From NCBI RefSeq assembly GCF_003173775.1, contig NZ_CP029552.1, forward strand, positions 1,745,001-1,809,000: 64,000 nucleotides of DNA, read 5' to 3'. The DNA comes from Methylobacterium sp. 17Sr1-1. GTDB lineage: Bacteria; Pseudomonadota; Alphaproteobacteria; Rhizobiales; Beijerinckiaceae. The notes below the pieces were generated by a model. The model was not told where the DNA came from. It ran no database searches and saw nothing but the letters and a program-made list of their open reading frames with translations. Of this stretch, positions 35,776 through 44,693 are shown piece after piece (positions within the stretch are counted from its first letter, which is position 1; each line of letters opens with the position of its first letter). A program made the position numbers and the translations under genes.

Positions 35776-37113
35776 ATGGCGCGACACCGCAGGCTTCATC
35801 TCGGCGCCTTCATGCGCCCGGTCGGCATCCACACCGCCTGGTGGCGCTATCCGGGCGGCCTGCCGGACGCCAACTTCAATTTTCGCCACCTCGCCCGGTT
35901 CGCGCGCGAGCTGGAGGCGGCGAAGTTCGACGCCTTCTTCATGGCCGATCACCTCGCGGTGCTGAACATGCCGGTCGAGGCGCTCAAGCGCTCGGCCACC
36001 GTGACCTCGTTCGATCCCGCGACGCTGCTGCCGGCGCTCGCCGTGGTCACCGAGCGGATCGGGCTCGTCGCCACGGCCTCGACCACCTACGACCAGCCGT
36101 TCCACGTCGCCCGGCGCTTCGCCTCGCTCGATCACCTAAGCAACGGCCGCGCCGGCTGGAACGTGGTGACGACCTCGAACCCGGATGCCGCGAAGAATTT
36201 CGGCCTGGAGCACCATCCCGAGCACGCCGACCGCTACGACCGGGCGCACGAATTCGTCACGGTGGTGAAGGGCCTGTGGGATTCATTCGCCGACGACGCC
36301 TTCCTGCGCGACGTCGCGAGCGGGATCTTCTTCGACCCCGACAAGATGCACGTCCTCGACCACCAGGGACCCCACCTCTCGGTGCGCGGACCCCTCAACG
36401 TCGCCCGGCCGGTCCAGGGCTGGCCGGTGATCGTGCAGGCGGGCGCGTCCGAGGCCGGGCGCCAGCTCGCCGCCGAGACCGCCGAGGTGATCTTCGGGGC
36501 CGCCGCCAGCCTCGAGGACGGGCGGCGATTCGCCGAGGACGTGCGCGGCCGCATGGTCGCGGCGGGCCGCGATCCCGACCATCTCAAGATCCTGCCGGCC
36601 TGCTTCGTGGTGGTCGGCGACTCGGTGGAGGAGGCGCGCGAGAAGCGCGCGCATCTCGACGGCCTGGTGCACGAGGCGAGCGCCATCGCCGCCCTGTCGA
36701 TCGCGCTCGGCGTCGATGCCTCGGCCTTCGATCCCGACGGTCCGCTGCCGGAGATCCCGGAGAGCAATCAGTCGAAGACCGGGCGCGAGCGGGCGATCAC
36801 GCTGGCGCGCCGCGAGGGCCTGACCGTCCGCCAGCTGGCGCAGCGCCTCGGCGGCTATGCGGGCCTCGCGATGGTCGGCACGCCCGAGACCATCGCCGAC
36901 GAGATGCAGGCCTGGCTCGAGGCCGGGGCGAGCGACGGCTTCAACGTCATGGTCTCGGATGTGCCGCAGGGGCTCGAGGACGTCACCCGCAAGGTGGTGC
37001 CGGAGCTGCAGCGCCGCGGCCTGTTCCGCACCGAGTACGAGGGCACGACCCTGCGCGAGCATCTCGGCCTGCCCCGGCCGGAGAACCGGTTCTTCGCCGG
37101 GGCGGGCGGGTGA
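35776..37113 (+). CDS. Flavin-dependent monooxygenase, NtaA/SnaA/DszA (LLM) family, second copy
   Basis: A 445-aa paralogue of the 32152-33492 enzyme. Marks: RRLHLGAFMRPVGIHTAWWR, FFMADHLAVLN, ASTTYDQPFHVARRFASLDH, RAGWNVVTTSNPDAAKNFG, PVIVQAGASEAGRQLAAETA and VVPELQRRGLFRTEYEG. The spacing of conserved blocks is the same, but active-site loops near residues 20-30 and 50-65 differ, so substrates probably differ. ATG at 35776 with GGGGAG. It ends 3 bp before the tadC stop on the other strand, leaving no room for a terminator. Confidence 0.92.
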   Translation: MARHRRLHLGAFMRPVGIHTAWWRYPGGLPDANFNFRHLARFARELEAAKFDAFFMADHLAVLNMPVEALKRSATVTSFDPATLLPALAVVTERIGLVATASTTYDQPFHVARRFASLDHLSNGRAGWNVVTTSNPDAAKNFGLEHHPEHADRYDRAHEFVTVVKGLWDSFADDAFLRDVASGIFFDPDKMHVLDHQGPHLSVRGPLNVARPVQGWPVIVQAGASEAGRQLAAETAEVIFGAAASLEDGRRFAEDVRGRMVAAGRDPDHLKILPACFVVVGDSVEEAREKRAHLDGLVHEASAIAALSIALGVDASAFDPDGPLPEIPESNQSKTGRERAITLARREGLTVRQLAQRLGGYAGLAMVGTPETIADEMQAWLEAGASDGFNVMVSDVPQGLEDVTRKVVPELQRRGLFRTEYEGTTLREHLGLPRPENRFFAGAGG

Positions 37114-37116
37114 GAC

Positions 37117-38079
37117 CTACTTCGAACTGAACACCTGCACCATGGCGGGGGTGAGGATCACCACGAACAGCACCGGCAGGAAGAACAGGATCATCGGCAC
37201 GGTGAGCTTCGGCGGCAGGGCGGCGGCCTTCTTCTCGGCCTCGTTCATGCGCTGGTCGCGGCTCTCCTGGGCCAGCACCCGCAGGGCCTGGCCGATCGGG
37301 GTGCCGTAGCGCTCGGCCTGAATCAGCGCCGTGGTGACGTTCTTGACTGATTCGAGCCCGGTGCGGTGGGCGAGGTTCTCGTAGGCGACGCGCCGGTCGG
37401 TGAGATAGGCCAGTTCGGCGGTGGTGAGCGCCATCTCCTCGGCCAGCGTCATGCACTGGTTGGCGATCTCGACGCCGACGCGCCGGAACGCCGCCTCGAT
37501 CGCCATGCCGGATTCGACGCAGATCAGCAGGAGGTCGAGCGTGTCCGGCCAGTTGCGCTGGATCACCGCCCGGCGCTTGGAGGTCTGGTTGCGCAGGAAG
37601 ACCTCCGGCGCCTTGATGCCGAGATAGACCGCCACCACCACCATTCCGAAGCGGATCAGCGCCGGCTGGTCCACCACCTCGATCACGAACAGGTAGAACA
37701 CCGACAGGACGAAGAAGGCGATCGGCATCACCAGGCGGAAGAACAGGAACGCGATCTCGGCCTGCGGGCCGCGATAGCCCGCCATCATCAGGCTGTTCTT
37801 GGCGTTCTCGGTGCCGAGCCAGTCGTCGAGGCGCAGGCGCTCGACCACGCGCTTCATGTAGGCCTTGGGCTCCTGGCGCAAGGACGCCTTCTGGTTCAGG
37901 CGCTCGCGCTCGCGCAGGCGGATGCGGTCGCGCTCCTTGCCCACCGCCTTGAGGCGGTGGCGGAGCCGGTCGGGCTCCAGCAGCGCCTGGGCCAGGGTGA
38001 AGACTGTGGCCGCCGCCGCCACCGCCGCGAGGGCCGCGCCGAGGAGGTATGGATCGGCCAGCTGATACAGGAACTGCAT
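37117..38079 (-). CDS. tadC: Tad pilus inner-membrane protein TadC
   Basis: A 320-aa GspF-type platform protein. Hydrophobic segments are at the N-terminus, at about 105-160, and at the C-terminus (MILFFLPVLFVVILTPAMVQVF). The cytoplasmic T2SSF domain contains DTLDLLLICVESGMAIEAAFRRV and RYGTPIGQALRVLAQESRDQRM. With TadB it forms the pilus assembly platform. The ATG at 38079 has AGGAGG. Longer in-frame ATGs lie in the MITE-like element and are rejected. Last gene of the tad operon. Confidence 0.92.
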   Translation of the reverse strand: MQFLYQLADPYLLGAALAAVAAAATVFTLAQALLEPDRLRHRLKAVGKERDRIRLRERERLNQKASLRQEPKAYMKRVVERLRLDDWLGTENAKNSLMMAGYRGPQAEIAFLFFRLVMPIAFFVLSVFYLFVIEVVDQPALIRFGMVVVAVYLGIKAPEVFLRNQTSKRRAVIQRNWPDTLDLLLICVESGMAIEAAFRRVGVEIANQCMTLAEEMALTTAELAYLTDRRVAYENLAHRTGLESVKNVTTALIQAERYGTPIGQALRVLAQESRDQRMNEAEKKAAALPPKLTVPMILFFLPVLFVVILTPAMVQVFSSK

Positions 38080-38148
38080 GCGCCGCCTCCTGGAGCGTCG
38101 GGGATGCCGGAAGTGTCGGGAAGGCGGGTCCGGAACGGCGCCGCGCTC

Positions 38149-38287
38149 ATACCAACGGCCGTTGAAAACGACCTTTGGTTCTGCTCTCGAATTTTCGTCA
38201 AGCCTCTGGCTTGGCATCGAAAATTCGAGATGGATCAATGGCCCCGTCGATCTCGGGCTTGCTCGAGATCGACGGGGCCATTGGTAT
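38149..38287. mobile_element. MITE-like element between tadB and tadC
   Basis: 139 bp bounded by 12-bp terminal inverted repeats, ATACCAACGGCC (38149-38160) and GGCCATTGGTAT (38276-38287), with one mismatch. Inside are two further hairpins. One is TCTCGAATTTTCG/CGAAAATTCGAGA (38185-38197/38218-38230). The other is a 19-bp stem starting AATGGCCCCGTCG (38237-38255/38264-38282). It contains no gene. Its right end meets the tadB stop codon exactly. The A+T content is higher than that of the flanks. Confidence 0.78.
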
Positions 38288-39252
38288 CAGATGTCGAAGC
38301 GGATCATCTTGCTCATCACGAACACGCCGATGAGCATCCACACGGCGGAGCAGGCCAGCGCCACGTGGCCGATCGTGGTGGTCCAGAGCAGCGAGATGTA
38401 GTCGGGGCTGGTGACGTAGGCGAGGAGGCCGACCACGAAGGGCAGCGAGGCGATGATCGCCGCCGAGGCCTTGGCCTCCATGCTCACCGCCTTGACCTTG
38501 TCGGCCATCTTGCGCCGGTCGCGCAGCACCCGCGAGAGGTTGCCCAGGGCCTCCGACAGGTTGCCGCCGGATTTCTGCTGGATGCCGATCACGATGGCGA
38601 AGAAATTCGCCTCCGGCACCGGCATCCGCTCGTAGAGGCGCCCGACCGCATCGCCGAGCGAGATGCCCAGCGCCTGGGCCTCGATCATCGCCCGGAACTC
38701 GCCCTTGACCGGCTCCCGGGCCTCGCGGGCGATGATGCGCAGGCAGTCGCCGACGGGGAGGCCGGAGCGGATGCCGCGCACGATCACGTCCATGGCGTTG
38801 GGCAGTTCGAGGATGAAGCGGGTCATCCGGCGCTGGCGCAGGTAGGAGAGCAGCCAGCGCGGCACGCCGAGGCCCGCCGCGAAGGCGAGGCCGGCCGCCA
38901 TCAGCAGGTCGCCGCTCATCAGCAGGCCGAAGACGCCGACGAAGAGGCCGCCGAGCGCGCTGAACACGCAGAACTGGACCTTGGAGATCGACAGCCCCGC
39001 CTGGGTCAGCCGCAATTCGAGGCTGACGCGGCTCTTCTTCTCCTTGTCCTCGATCTCCTTCAGGCTCTTGGCCACCTGGTCGCGCCGGCTCACCGCCTGG
39101 ACGCGCTCGACCGCCTGGCGCTGGCCGACCAGGGATTGCTGGCGCTTGGCAGCCCGGGCCTCGCTCGGCAGGAGCGGTACCACCACGGCGGAGGCGAGCG
39201 CCGCCGCGCTTGCCGCGAGCAGGCCCGCCGCGATCACCGCCTCGACGTCCAT
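38287..39252 (-). CDS. tadB: Tad pilus inner-membrane protein TadB
   Basis: A 321-aa GspF-type platform protein. N-terminal and central hydrophobic segments (VFSALGGLFVGVFGLLMSG; LLMAAGLAFAAGLG) flank a T2SSF domain with FILELPNAMDVIVRGIRSGLPVGDCLRIIARE and QQKSGGNLSEALGNLSRVLRDR. A C-terminal helix pair ends at SKMIRFDI. An in-frame GTG lies one codon before the chosen ATG. The ribosome site GGAGG suits either. The stop codon shares its last base with the MITE-like element. Confidence 0.92.
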   Translation of the reverse strand: MDVEAVIAAGLLAASAAALASAVVVPLLPSEARAAKRQQSLVGQRQAVERVQAVSRRDQVAKSLKEIEDKEKKSRVSLELRLTQAGLSISKVQFCVFSALGGLFVGVFGLLMSGDLLMAAGLAFAAGLGVPRWLLSYLRQRRMTRFILELPNAMDVIVRGIRSGLPVGDCLRIIAREAREPVKGEFRAMIEAQALGISLGDAVGRLYERMPVPEANFFAIVIGIQQKSGGNLSEALGNLSRVLRDRRKMADKVKAVSMEAKASAAIIASLPFVVGLLAYVTSPDYISLLWTTTIGHVALACSAVWMLIGVFVMSKMIRFDI

Positions 39253-39270
39253 CACCCCCGCCCTCCAGCA

Positions 39271-39307
39271 GAGCCCCCTTCGATCGCGTTGCGATCGAAG
39301 GGGGCTC
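39271..39307 (-). repeat. Perfect 17-bp hairpin in the tadA-tadB gap
   Basis: GAGCCCCCTTCGATCGC (39271-39287) pairs with its exact reverse complement (39291-39307) around a three-base loop. It sits 19 bp upstream of the tadB start, inside the operon, with no T-run. It could stabilise or process the mRNA, or set the TadA:TadB ratio. Confidence 0.8.
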
Positions 39308-39403
39308 CGGGTCTTTGACTTTGCCGCATTGTCTTCGACGAACCGGTGTCCACTTCGCCGGACAATGCTCGGGCCGGAACGCGCCCCACCGCGTCGCGGG
39401 ACG

Positions 39404-40882
39404 TCATGCCGTCTCCTCCACGCGCACCTCGGCGGCGTCGAGGGCGGCGGCGAGCGCCCGGTCCTCGCCGTAGTAGCGCGCCCGCTCCCAGAAGCGCGGC
39501 CGGCCGATGCCGGTCGAGCGGTGGCGGCCGATCAGCTTGCCGTTCTGGTCCTCGCCGACGACGTCGTAGACGAACAGGTCCTGGGTCGTGATGACGTCGC
39601 CCTCCATCCCCATCACCTCGGTGATGTGGGTGATGCGCCGCGACCCGTCGCGCAGGCGGGCGGCCTGGACGACGACGTCGATCGACCCGGCGATCATCTC
39701 GCGCAGGGTCTTGGAGGGCAGGCTGAAGCCGCCCATCGAGATCATCGACTCGATGCGGCCCAGGCACTCGCGCGGCGAGTTGGCGTGCAGCGTACCCATC
39801 GAACCGTCATGGCCGGTATTCATCGCCTGGAGGAGGTCGAAGGCCTCCGGCCCGCGCACCTCGCCGACGATGATCCGTTCGGGCCGCATGCGCAGGCAGT
39901 TCTTGATCAGGTCGCGCATCGAGACCGCGCCCTGGCCCTCGAGGTTCGGCGGCCGCGTCTCGAGGCGCACGACGTGCGGCTGCTGCAATTGCAGCTCGGC
40001 CGCGTCCTCGCAGGTGATGATGCGCTCGTCGTCGTCGATGTAGCGGGTGAGGCAATTGAGAAGCGTGGTCTTGCCCGAGCCGGTGCCGCCCGAGACCACC
40101 ACGTTGCAGCGCACCCGCCCGATGATCTGCAGAATCTTGGCGCCCTCGGGCGAGATCGAGCCGAAGCGCACGAGCTGGTCGAGGGTGAGCTTGTCCTTCT
40201 TGAACTTGCGGATGGTGAGCGCCGGGCCGTCGATGGCGAGCGGCGGCGCGATCACGTTGACGCGCGATCCGTCCGGCAGGCGGGCGTCGCAGATCGGCGA
40301 GGATTCGTCGACCCGGCGGCCGACCTGGCTGACGATCCGCTGGCAGATGTTCATCAATTGCTGATTGTCGCGGAAGCGCACCGCGGTCATCTGGATCTTG
40401 CCGCCGACCTCGATGTAGGTCCGGTTGGCGCCGTTCACCATCACGTCGGCGATGTCGTCGCGGGCGAGCAGGGGCTCCAGCGGCCCGTAGCCGAGCACGT
40501 CGTTGCAGATGTCGTCGAGCAGCTCCTCCTGCTCGGCGATCGACATCACGACGTTCTTGAGGCCGATGATCTCGATGACGATGTCGCGGATCTCCTCCCG
40601 CGCCGCGTCCGGCTCGAGCCGGGCGAGCTGGGTGAGGTCGATCGCCTCGATCAGCGCGCCGAAGATCATGCTCTTCGTGCGGTAATACTCGTCGGAGCGG
40701 CCGTTCTCCACGGGCACCGGGGCCTCGCGGGAGGCGGCGAGGGAGGCGTTCAGCGGGGCGGTCTCGGCCCGCTTGCCGTCCTGGAAGACCGGCGCGGCCG
40801 CCTCGGTGAGCACCGGGGCGGGGCCGGCGGGGCGCGGGGCCGGCGCCTTCTGCGCGGTCGCTCCGGGTCTCCTGCCGAACAT
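39404..40882 (-). CDS. cpaF: Tad pilus assembly ATPase TadA/CpaF
   Basis: A 492-aa secretion ATPase of the VirB11/GspE family. Residues 1-65 are a variable Pro/Ala-rich leader, an N-terminal domain spans 66-240, Walker [10 protein letters not shown] is at 265-273, and the Walker B and Asp/His boxes lie in [34 protein letters not shown]. It powers pilin extrusion from the cytoplasmic face. ATG at 40882, 57 bp after cpaE. The gap to tadB holds the hairpin at 39271-39307. Confidence 0.96.
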   Translation of the reverse strand: MFGRRPGATAQKAPAPRPAGPAPVLTEAAAPVFQDGKRAETAPLNASLAASREAPVPVENGRSDEYYRTKSMIFGALIEAIDLTQLARLEPDAAREEIRDIVIEIIGLKNVVMSIAEQEELLDDICNDVLGYGPLEPLLARDDIADVMVNGANRTYIEVGGKIQMTAVRFRDNQQLMNICQRIVSQVGRRVDESSPICDARLPDGSRVNVIAPPLAIDGPALTIRKFKKDKLTLDQLVRFGSISPEGAKILQIIGRVRCNVVVSGGTGSGKTTLLNCLTRYIDDDERIITCEDAAELQLQQPHVVRLETRPPNLEGQGAVSMRDLIKNCLRMRPERIIVGEVRGPEAFDLLQAMNTGHDGSMGTLHANSPRECLGRIESMISMGGFSLPSKTLREMIAGSIDVVVQAARLRDGSRRITHITEVMGMEGDVITTQDLFVYDVVGEDQNGKLIGRHRSTGIGRPRFWERARYYGEDRALAAALDAAEVRVEETA

Positions 40883-40938
40883 GGATCAGCGACACCTTCT
40901 CGGAAACGGGCGACGGGACGGGGCGGGAGGGGAGAGGC

Positions 40939-42186
40939 TCACGACGCCTTGCGGCGGGCGAGCCGGGCCAGCAGCGGTTCCAGGATGTTCCCGCGGCCGC
41001 GGCGGATCTCGGCGCGGCCCGTGAGGGATCCGGCGAGCTCGCTTAAGGTCTCCGTGACCTTGGCGCCGGGCTGCACCTCGGCCAGCATCTGGCCATTATT
41101 GGCCGCGGTGCCGAACAGGGCGGGCTCGAACGGCACCGTGGCGGCCACCGGCGCGTCGAGGGCCTTGGCGAATTCCGCCACGGCGATCTCGGGGCGCTTG
41201 GGCATCCCGACCCCGTTGAGGACGAGGCGCGGCATGCGGTCGTGCGGCCGCGACTGCCGCAGCACCTCGAACAGGTTGCGGGCGTTGCGCAGCGAGGTGA
41301 GGTCGGGGCCGGCCACTACCACGATCTCGTCGGCGCCGATCAGCATCCGCCGGCACCAGGCCGACCAGGCATGCGGCACGTCGAGCACGATGCAGGGCAC
41401 GCTCGTCCGCAGGACGTCGATCACCCCGTCGAAGGCGCCCTCGACGAAGTCGGTCGGGCGGTCGAGGGTCGCGGGCGCGGCGAGCAGGCTCAGGTTGTCG
41501 GTGCATTTCGACAGGAGCCGGTCGACGAAGTTCGCGTCGACCCGGTCGGGCGCGAACACCGCCTCGGCCACCCCCTGCGGCGGGTCCTGGTTGAAGTTGA
41601 GCCCCGCGGTGCCGAAGGCGATGTCGAGGTCGGCGATCACCGTCGCGGTGGCGTAGTCGCGGGCCACCGCCCAGGCGATGTTGTGGGCGAGCGTCGAGGC
41701 ACCGACGCCGCCCTTGGCGCCGACCACCGCGATGGTCCGCCCCAGGGGCTCGGCGGCGGGATCGCAGAACAGCTCGGAGATCGCCGCGATCACCGTGACG
41801 GGATCGATCGGCGCGATCAGGTACTCGCTCACGCCGCGGCGGATGAACTCGCGGTAGAGCACGACGTCGTTGACGTGGCCGACCACCACCACCTTGGTGC
41901 CGGAATCGCAGACCTCGGCCAGGCTGTCGAGGGCGGCGAGCGGGTTGCCCCGGGACGCGCCGAGCTCCACCATGAGGACGTTCGGGGTCGGCGCGCCGCG
42001 ATAGGCCTCGACGGCGGCGGGCGCGCCGCCCATCTGGACGCGCGTATGCGCCTTCTGCATCCGCCGGTCGCCGGCGGCCGCCTCGATCACCGCCGCGACC
42101 TCGCCGGACTCGCAGAAGGCCTGCACGGTGATGCGGGGAACCGGGGTGATGACCCGGCCGGCGGGCTCGCCGCTCGGCTCAGACAT
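40939..42186 (-). CDS. cpaE: Pilus localisation ATPase CpaE/TadZ
   Basis: A 415-aa protein. An N-terminal receiver-like domain spans about 15-140 (VLMVELGASRGNPLAAL, VVVVGHVNDVVLYREFIRRGVSEYL). A ParA/MinD-like ATPase then follows with the deviant Walker A VVGAKGGVGAST and IADLDIAFGTAGL. TadZ places the pilus machine at the pole. ATG at 42186 with GGGGAG. It lies 118 bp from the cpaD stop, and a 41-codon open frame fills part of this gap. Confidence 0.93.
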   Translation of the reverse strand: MSEPSGEPAGRVITPVPRITVQAFCESGEVAAVIEAAAGDRRMQKAHTRVQMGGAPAAVEAYRGAPTPNVLMVELGASRGNPLAALDSLAEVCDSGTKVVVVGHVNDVVLYREFIRRGVSEYLIAPIDPVTVIAAISELFCDPAAEPLGRTIAVVGAKGGVGASTLAHNIAWAVARDYATATVIADLDIAFGTAGLNFNQDPPQGVAEAVFAPDRVDANFVDRLLSKCTDNLSLLAAPATLDRPTDFVEGAFDGVIDVLRTSVPCIVLDVPHAWSAWCRRMLIGADEIVVVAGPDLTSLRNARNLFEVLRQSRPHDRMPRLVLNGVGMPKRPEIAVAEFAKALDAPVAATVPFEPALFGTAANNGQMLAEVQPGAKVTETLSELAGSLTGRAEIRRGRGNILEPLLARLARRKAS

Positions 42187-42303
42187 GGCGCGTCGCTCCC
42201 CGCGAGGCGGCTCCCGGCGCGGGACGCCGTCCCTCGCCGGACCGGGCCCGGCCGGCGCCGGTGCGCCCCGTCGCGGCTGAGACTCTCGTCCGGCGCGTCG
42301 TCA

Positions 42304-43029
42304 TCACTGCCCCACCTGGTTCTTCACGCTGGCGCGGCCATCCTGCTTCCAACTGGTTGATGGATCCTTTCCGGTGCGCAGGTCGGTCAGGTTCTGGGTC
42401 CGGATCACCGTATCGATCCGGCCCTCCTGGCGGCCGCGCACGAGGTCGACCGGGTCGACGATCTGGCTCGCGATGTTCGCCTGGGTGGCGCAGCCGAAGT
42501 TCCAGTAGGATTCGTTGCGCGCGTTGAAGCCCGCATTCGTGACGCCGAGATCCTGCGGCCACAGCCCGCAGGAGCCGGCCACCTTGGCCTGCATGCGCTG
42601 GAAGCTGAGGCGCACGGGCGCGCTCACCGCGACGTTGGCGACCGGATAGGGCGCGACGACGATCTCCCGCGGGCCGACGCCCCAGGCGACCGCCCGGGCG
42701 CGGACCCGCTCGAGGGTGCGCTCCACCGCGCCGCCGGGCACCTGCGAGCCGCGCGGAACCTCCAGGACCAGCACGCCGCGGCCGTAGCGGCGGTACTCGG
42801 TGAGGAACGCGTCGACGTCGTCGGCCTGGCGCGGGTCGATGTGCCCGGTCCCGGTCACGAACACGTCGAGGTTGCGGGGCGAATCCGACAGGACGATCGG
42901 GTGCCGCTCGGGAACCGTCGCCGGGTAGGTCGAGCCCGTGGTGAGCCGGCGGTCGGCGGCGCAGGCCGCGAGGCCGGCCGTGGCGGCGAGGAGCGTCAGG
43001 CGAAGGGCAATGCGGGTCATCGCGGGCAT
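42304..43029 (-). CDS. cpaD: Tad pilus lipoprotein CpaD
   Basis: A 241-aa outer-membrane lipoprotein. The signal peptide has the lipobox LAAC (TLLAATAGLAACAADRR). The CpaD domain shows RHPIVLSDSPRNLDVFV, GSCGLWPQDLGV, WNFGCATQANIASQIVDPVDLVRGR and a C-terminal KNQVG. It is thought to support secretin assembly. The start at 43029 includes an upstream Met; an ATG at 43020 is also possible. Between cpaC and cpaE in the operon. Confidence 0.92.
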   Translation of the reverse strand: MPAMTRIALRLTLLAATAGLAACAADRRLTTGSTYPATVPERHPIVLSDSPRNLDVFVTGTGHIDPRQADDVDAFLTEYRRYGRGVLVLEVPRGSQVPGGAVERTLERVRARAVAWGVGPREIVVAPYPVANVAVSAPVRLSFQRMQAKVAGSCGLWPQDLGVTNAGFNARNESYWNFGCATQANIASQIVDPVDLVRGRQEGRIDTVIRTQNLTDLRTGKDPSTSWKQDGRASVKNQVGQ

Positions 43030-43091
43030 GGTCTCGACGAAGTCTTTGAGTCTCGGCGATGTCTCCCCGGCGGCCCGGGGGCGCGCTGCCG

Positions 43092-44693
43092 TCAGTCGGT
43101 GATGAAGCCGACCCGGCCGCGATAGCCGGAGGCGAGGGGGGCGCCGCCGACCGTGCCGTAGAGGCGGTTCAGGCGCCCGAGCACGATCGCCTGGCTGTCG
43201 GTCGACTCGGTGAAGCCGTCGTCGGGCTTCCTGACCTGGGCCGGGTCCATCGGCTTGGCGACGTAGGGCGTGACCATGATCATCAGCTCCGTCTCCTGGC
43301 GCTGGTAGTCGCGGGAGCGGAACAGGGCGCCGAGGACCGGCAGGTTGAGCAGGCCCGGCAGGCCGCTGATCGCCTGGCGGTTGCGCTGCTGGATCAGGCC
43401 CGCGATCATCATCGTCCCGCCCGAGGGCAGCTCGATCGTCGTCTCGGACTTGCGCACCGTGAGGCCCGGCACCGAGATGGTGTTGTTGCCGTTCGAGACC
43501 GGCACCGCGCTCTGCGGATCGAGCTCCGTGACGTTGGTGCCGACCCGGATCGAGATCCGGTTCTCGGACTGGACCACGGGGGTGAAGTTCAGCGCGACGC
43601 CGTAGGGCTTGTACTCGATGCCGACCGAGCAATTCGAGGAGTTCGAGGCGAGCACCGCCGAGCAGCTCTGGCTGGTCGGGACCGGGATCTCGCCGCCGGC
43701 GGTGAAGTTCGCCGCCTCGCCGGAGATCGCCGTCAGGGTCGGCTCGGCCAGGATCCGCGACACCCCGGCCTGCTCGAAGGCGCGCAGGTTGGCCTGCAGC
43801 GAGAAGCCGCCGGAGGTGGCCTTGCCGGTGATCCCGTTGCCCGCCGGAAAGGAGCCGCCGGTGAGCGGGAACGGCACGCCGTTGACGAAATTCATCGTGC
43901 TCCAGCTGGCGTTCAGGTTGACGCCGAACTGCTTGAGCACCTGGCGCGACACCTCGACCACGGTGACGCGCAGCATCACCTGATCCTTGCCGCGGATCGT
44001 CAGGTTGTTGATCACCGCGCCGCGGGTCGGCGCGCCGGCCCCGCCGGTGCCCACGAAGGCGTTGGCGATGTCGACGGCCTGCTGGGCCTCCGCCGCCGAG
44101 GCGACCGAGCCGGTGAGCAGCACCGAATCGCCCGCCGGCCGCACGTCGAAGCGGCCGTTCGGGAGACTGGCGGCCAGGGTCTGGCGCAGCACGTTGAGGT
44201 CACGCCCGACCGTGACGTCGAGGGCGGCGATCTGGCGCCCGTCGCCGTCCATCACGAAGATCGAGGTGGCGCCGTTCTCGATGCCGATGATGAACACCTT
44301 GCGGGTCGAGCGCACCACGGCGTTCGCCACCTTGGGGTTGGCGACGAACACCTCCTTGGCGTCCCGCGGCAGGTCGATCACCAGCGACCGGCCCATGGTG
44401 AGGTCGATGCGGCGCGACACGTCGGCCTCGTTGGGCCCGACATTCACGACCGGCGCCGGCGCGAGGCCGCCGCGCTGGACCGTCCCGCGCAGACCCAGCC
44501 CCTCGATCGCGGCGGCGGGCCCGGCCGCCGTGACGGCCATAGCACCGGTGATCATCGCCGAGCACAGGGCGGCGCGGAGGGCGGCGGCCGCGGCCCGCAG
44601 GACCGCCGGGGGAGGCTCGGACATCGTCATGGAACGGGGGCTCGCGGGGCGGGAACCGCTCGCGCGGTCGAGGCGGGACGGGCGCGGGCTCAT
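43092..44693 (-). CDS. cpaC: Tad pilus outer-membrane secretin CpaC/RcpA
   Basis: A 533-aa secretin. After a long N-region (about 25 aa) comes a signal sequence (about 26-64), then the pilus N-terminal domain (about 75-150; RSLVIDLPRDAKEVFVANPKVANAVV), a BON-like segment, and the secretin domain (AGVSRILAEPTLTAISGEAANFTAGGEIP; GLPGLLNLPVLGALFRSRDYQRQETELMIMVTPYVA). The ATG at 44693 overlaps the cpaB stop (ATGA), which favours this start over the ATG at 44630. It forms the outer-membrane pore for the Flp pilus. Confidence 0.94.
   Translation of the reverse strand: MSPRPSRLDRASGSRPASPRSMTMSEPPPAVLRAAAAALRAALCSAMITGAMAVTAAGPAAAIEGLGLRGTVQRGGLAPAPVVNVGPNEADVSRRIDLTMGRSLVIDLPRDAKEVFVANPKVANAVVRSTRKVFIIGIENGATSIFVMDGDGRQIAALDVTVGRDLNVLRQTLAASLPNGRFDVRPAGDSVLLTGSVASAAEAQQAVDIANAFVGTGGAGAPTRGAVINNLTIRGKDQVMLRVTVVEVSRQVLKQFGVNLNASWSTMNFVNGVPFPLTGGSFPAGNGITGKATSGGFSLQANLRAFEQAGVSRILAEPTLTAISGEAANFTAGGEIPVPTSQSCSAVLASNSSNCSVGIEYKPYGVALNFTPVVQSENRISIRVGTNVTELDPQSAVPVSNGNNTISVPGLTVRKSETTIELPSGGTMMIAGLIQQRNRQAISGLPGLLNLPVLGALFRSRDYQRQETELMIMVTPYVAKPMDPAQVRKPDDGFTESTDSQAIVLGRLNRLYGTVGGAPLASGYRGRVGFITD

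Noticed and set aside
42179..42304. 41-codon minus-strand ORF coupled to the cpaD stop (TGATG), before cpaE
   Set aside because: Arg/Gly/Ala-rich peptide with no fold signs. The start overlap may be chance. It could be a leader for cpaE but is not supported enough to annotate.
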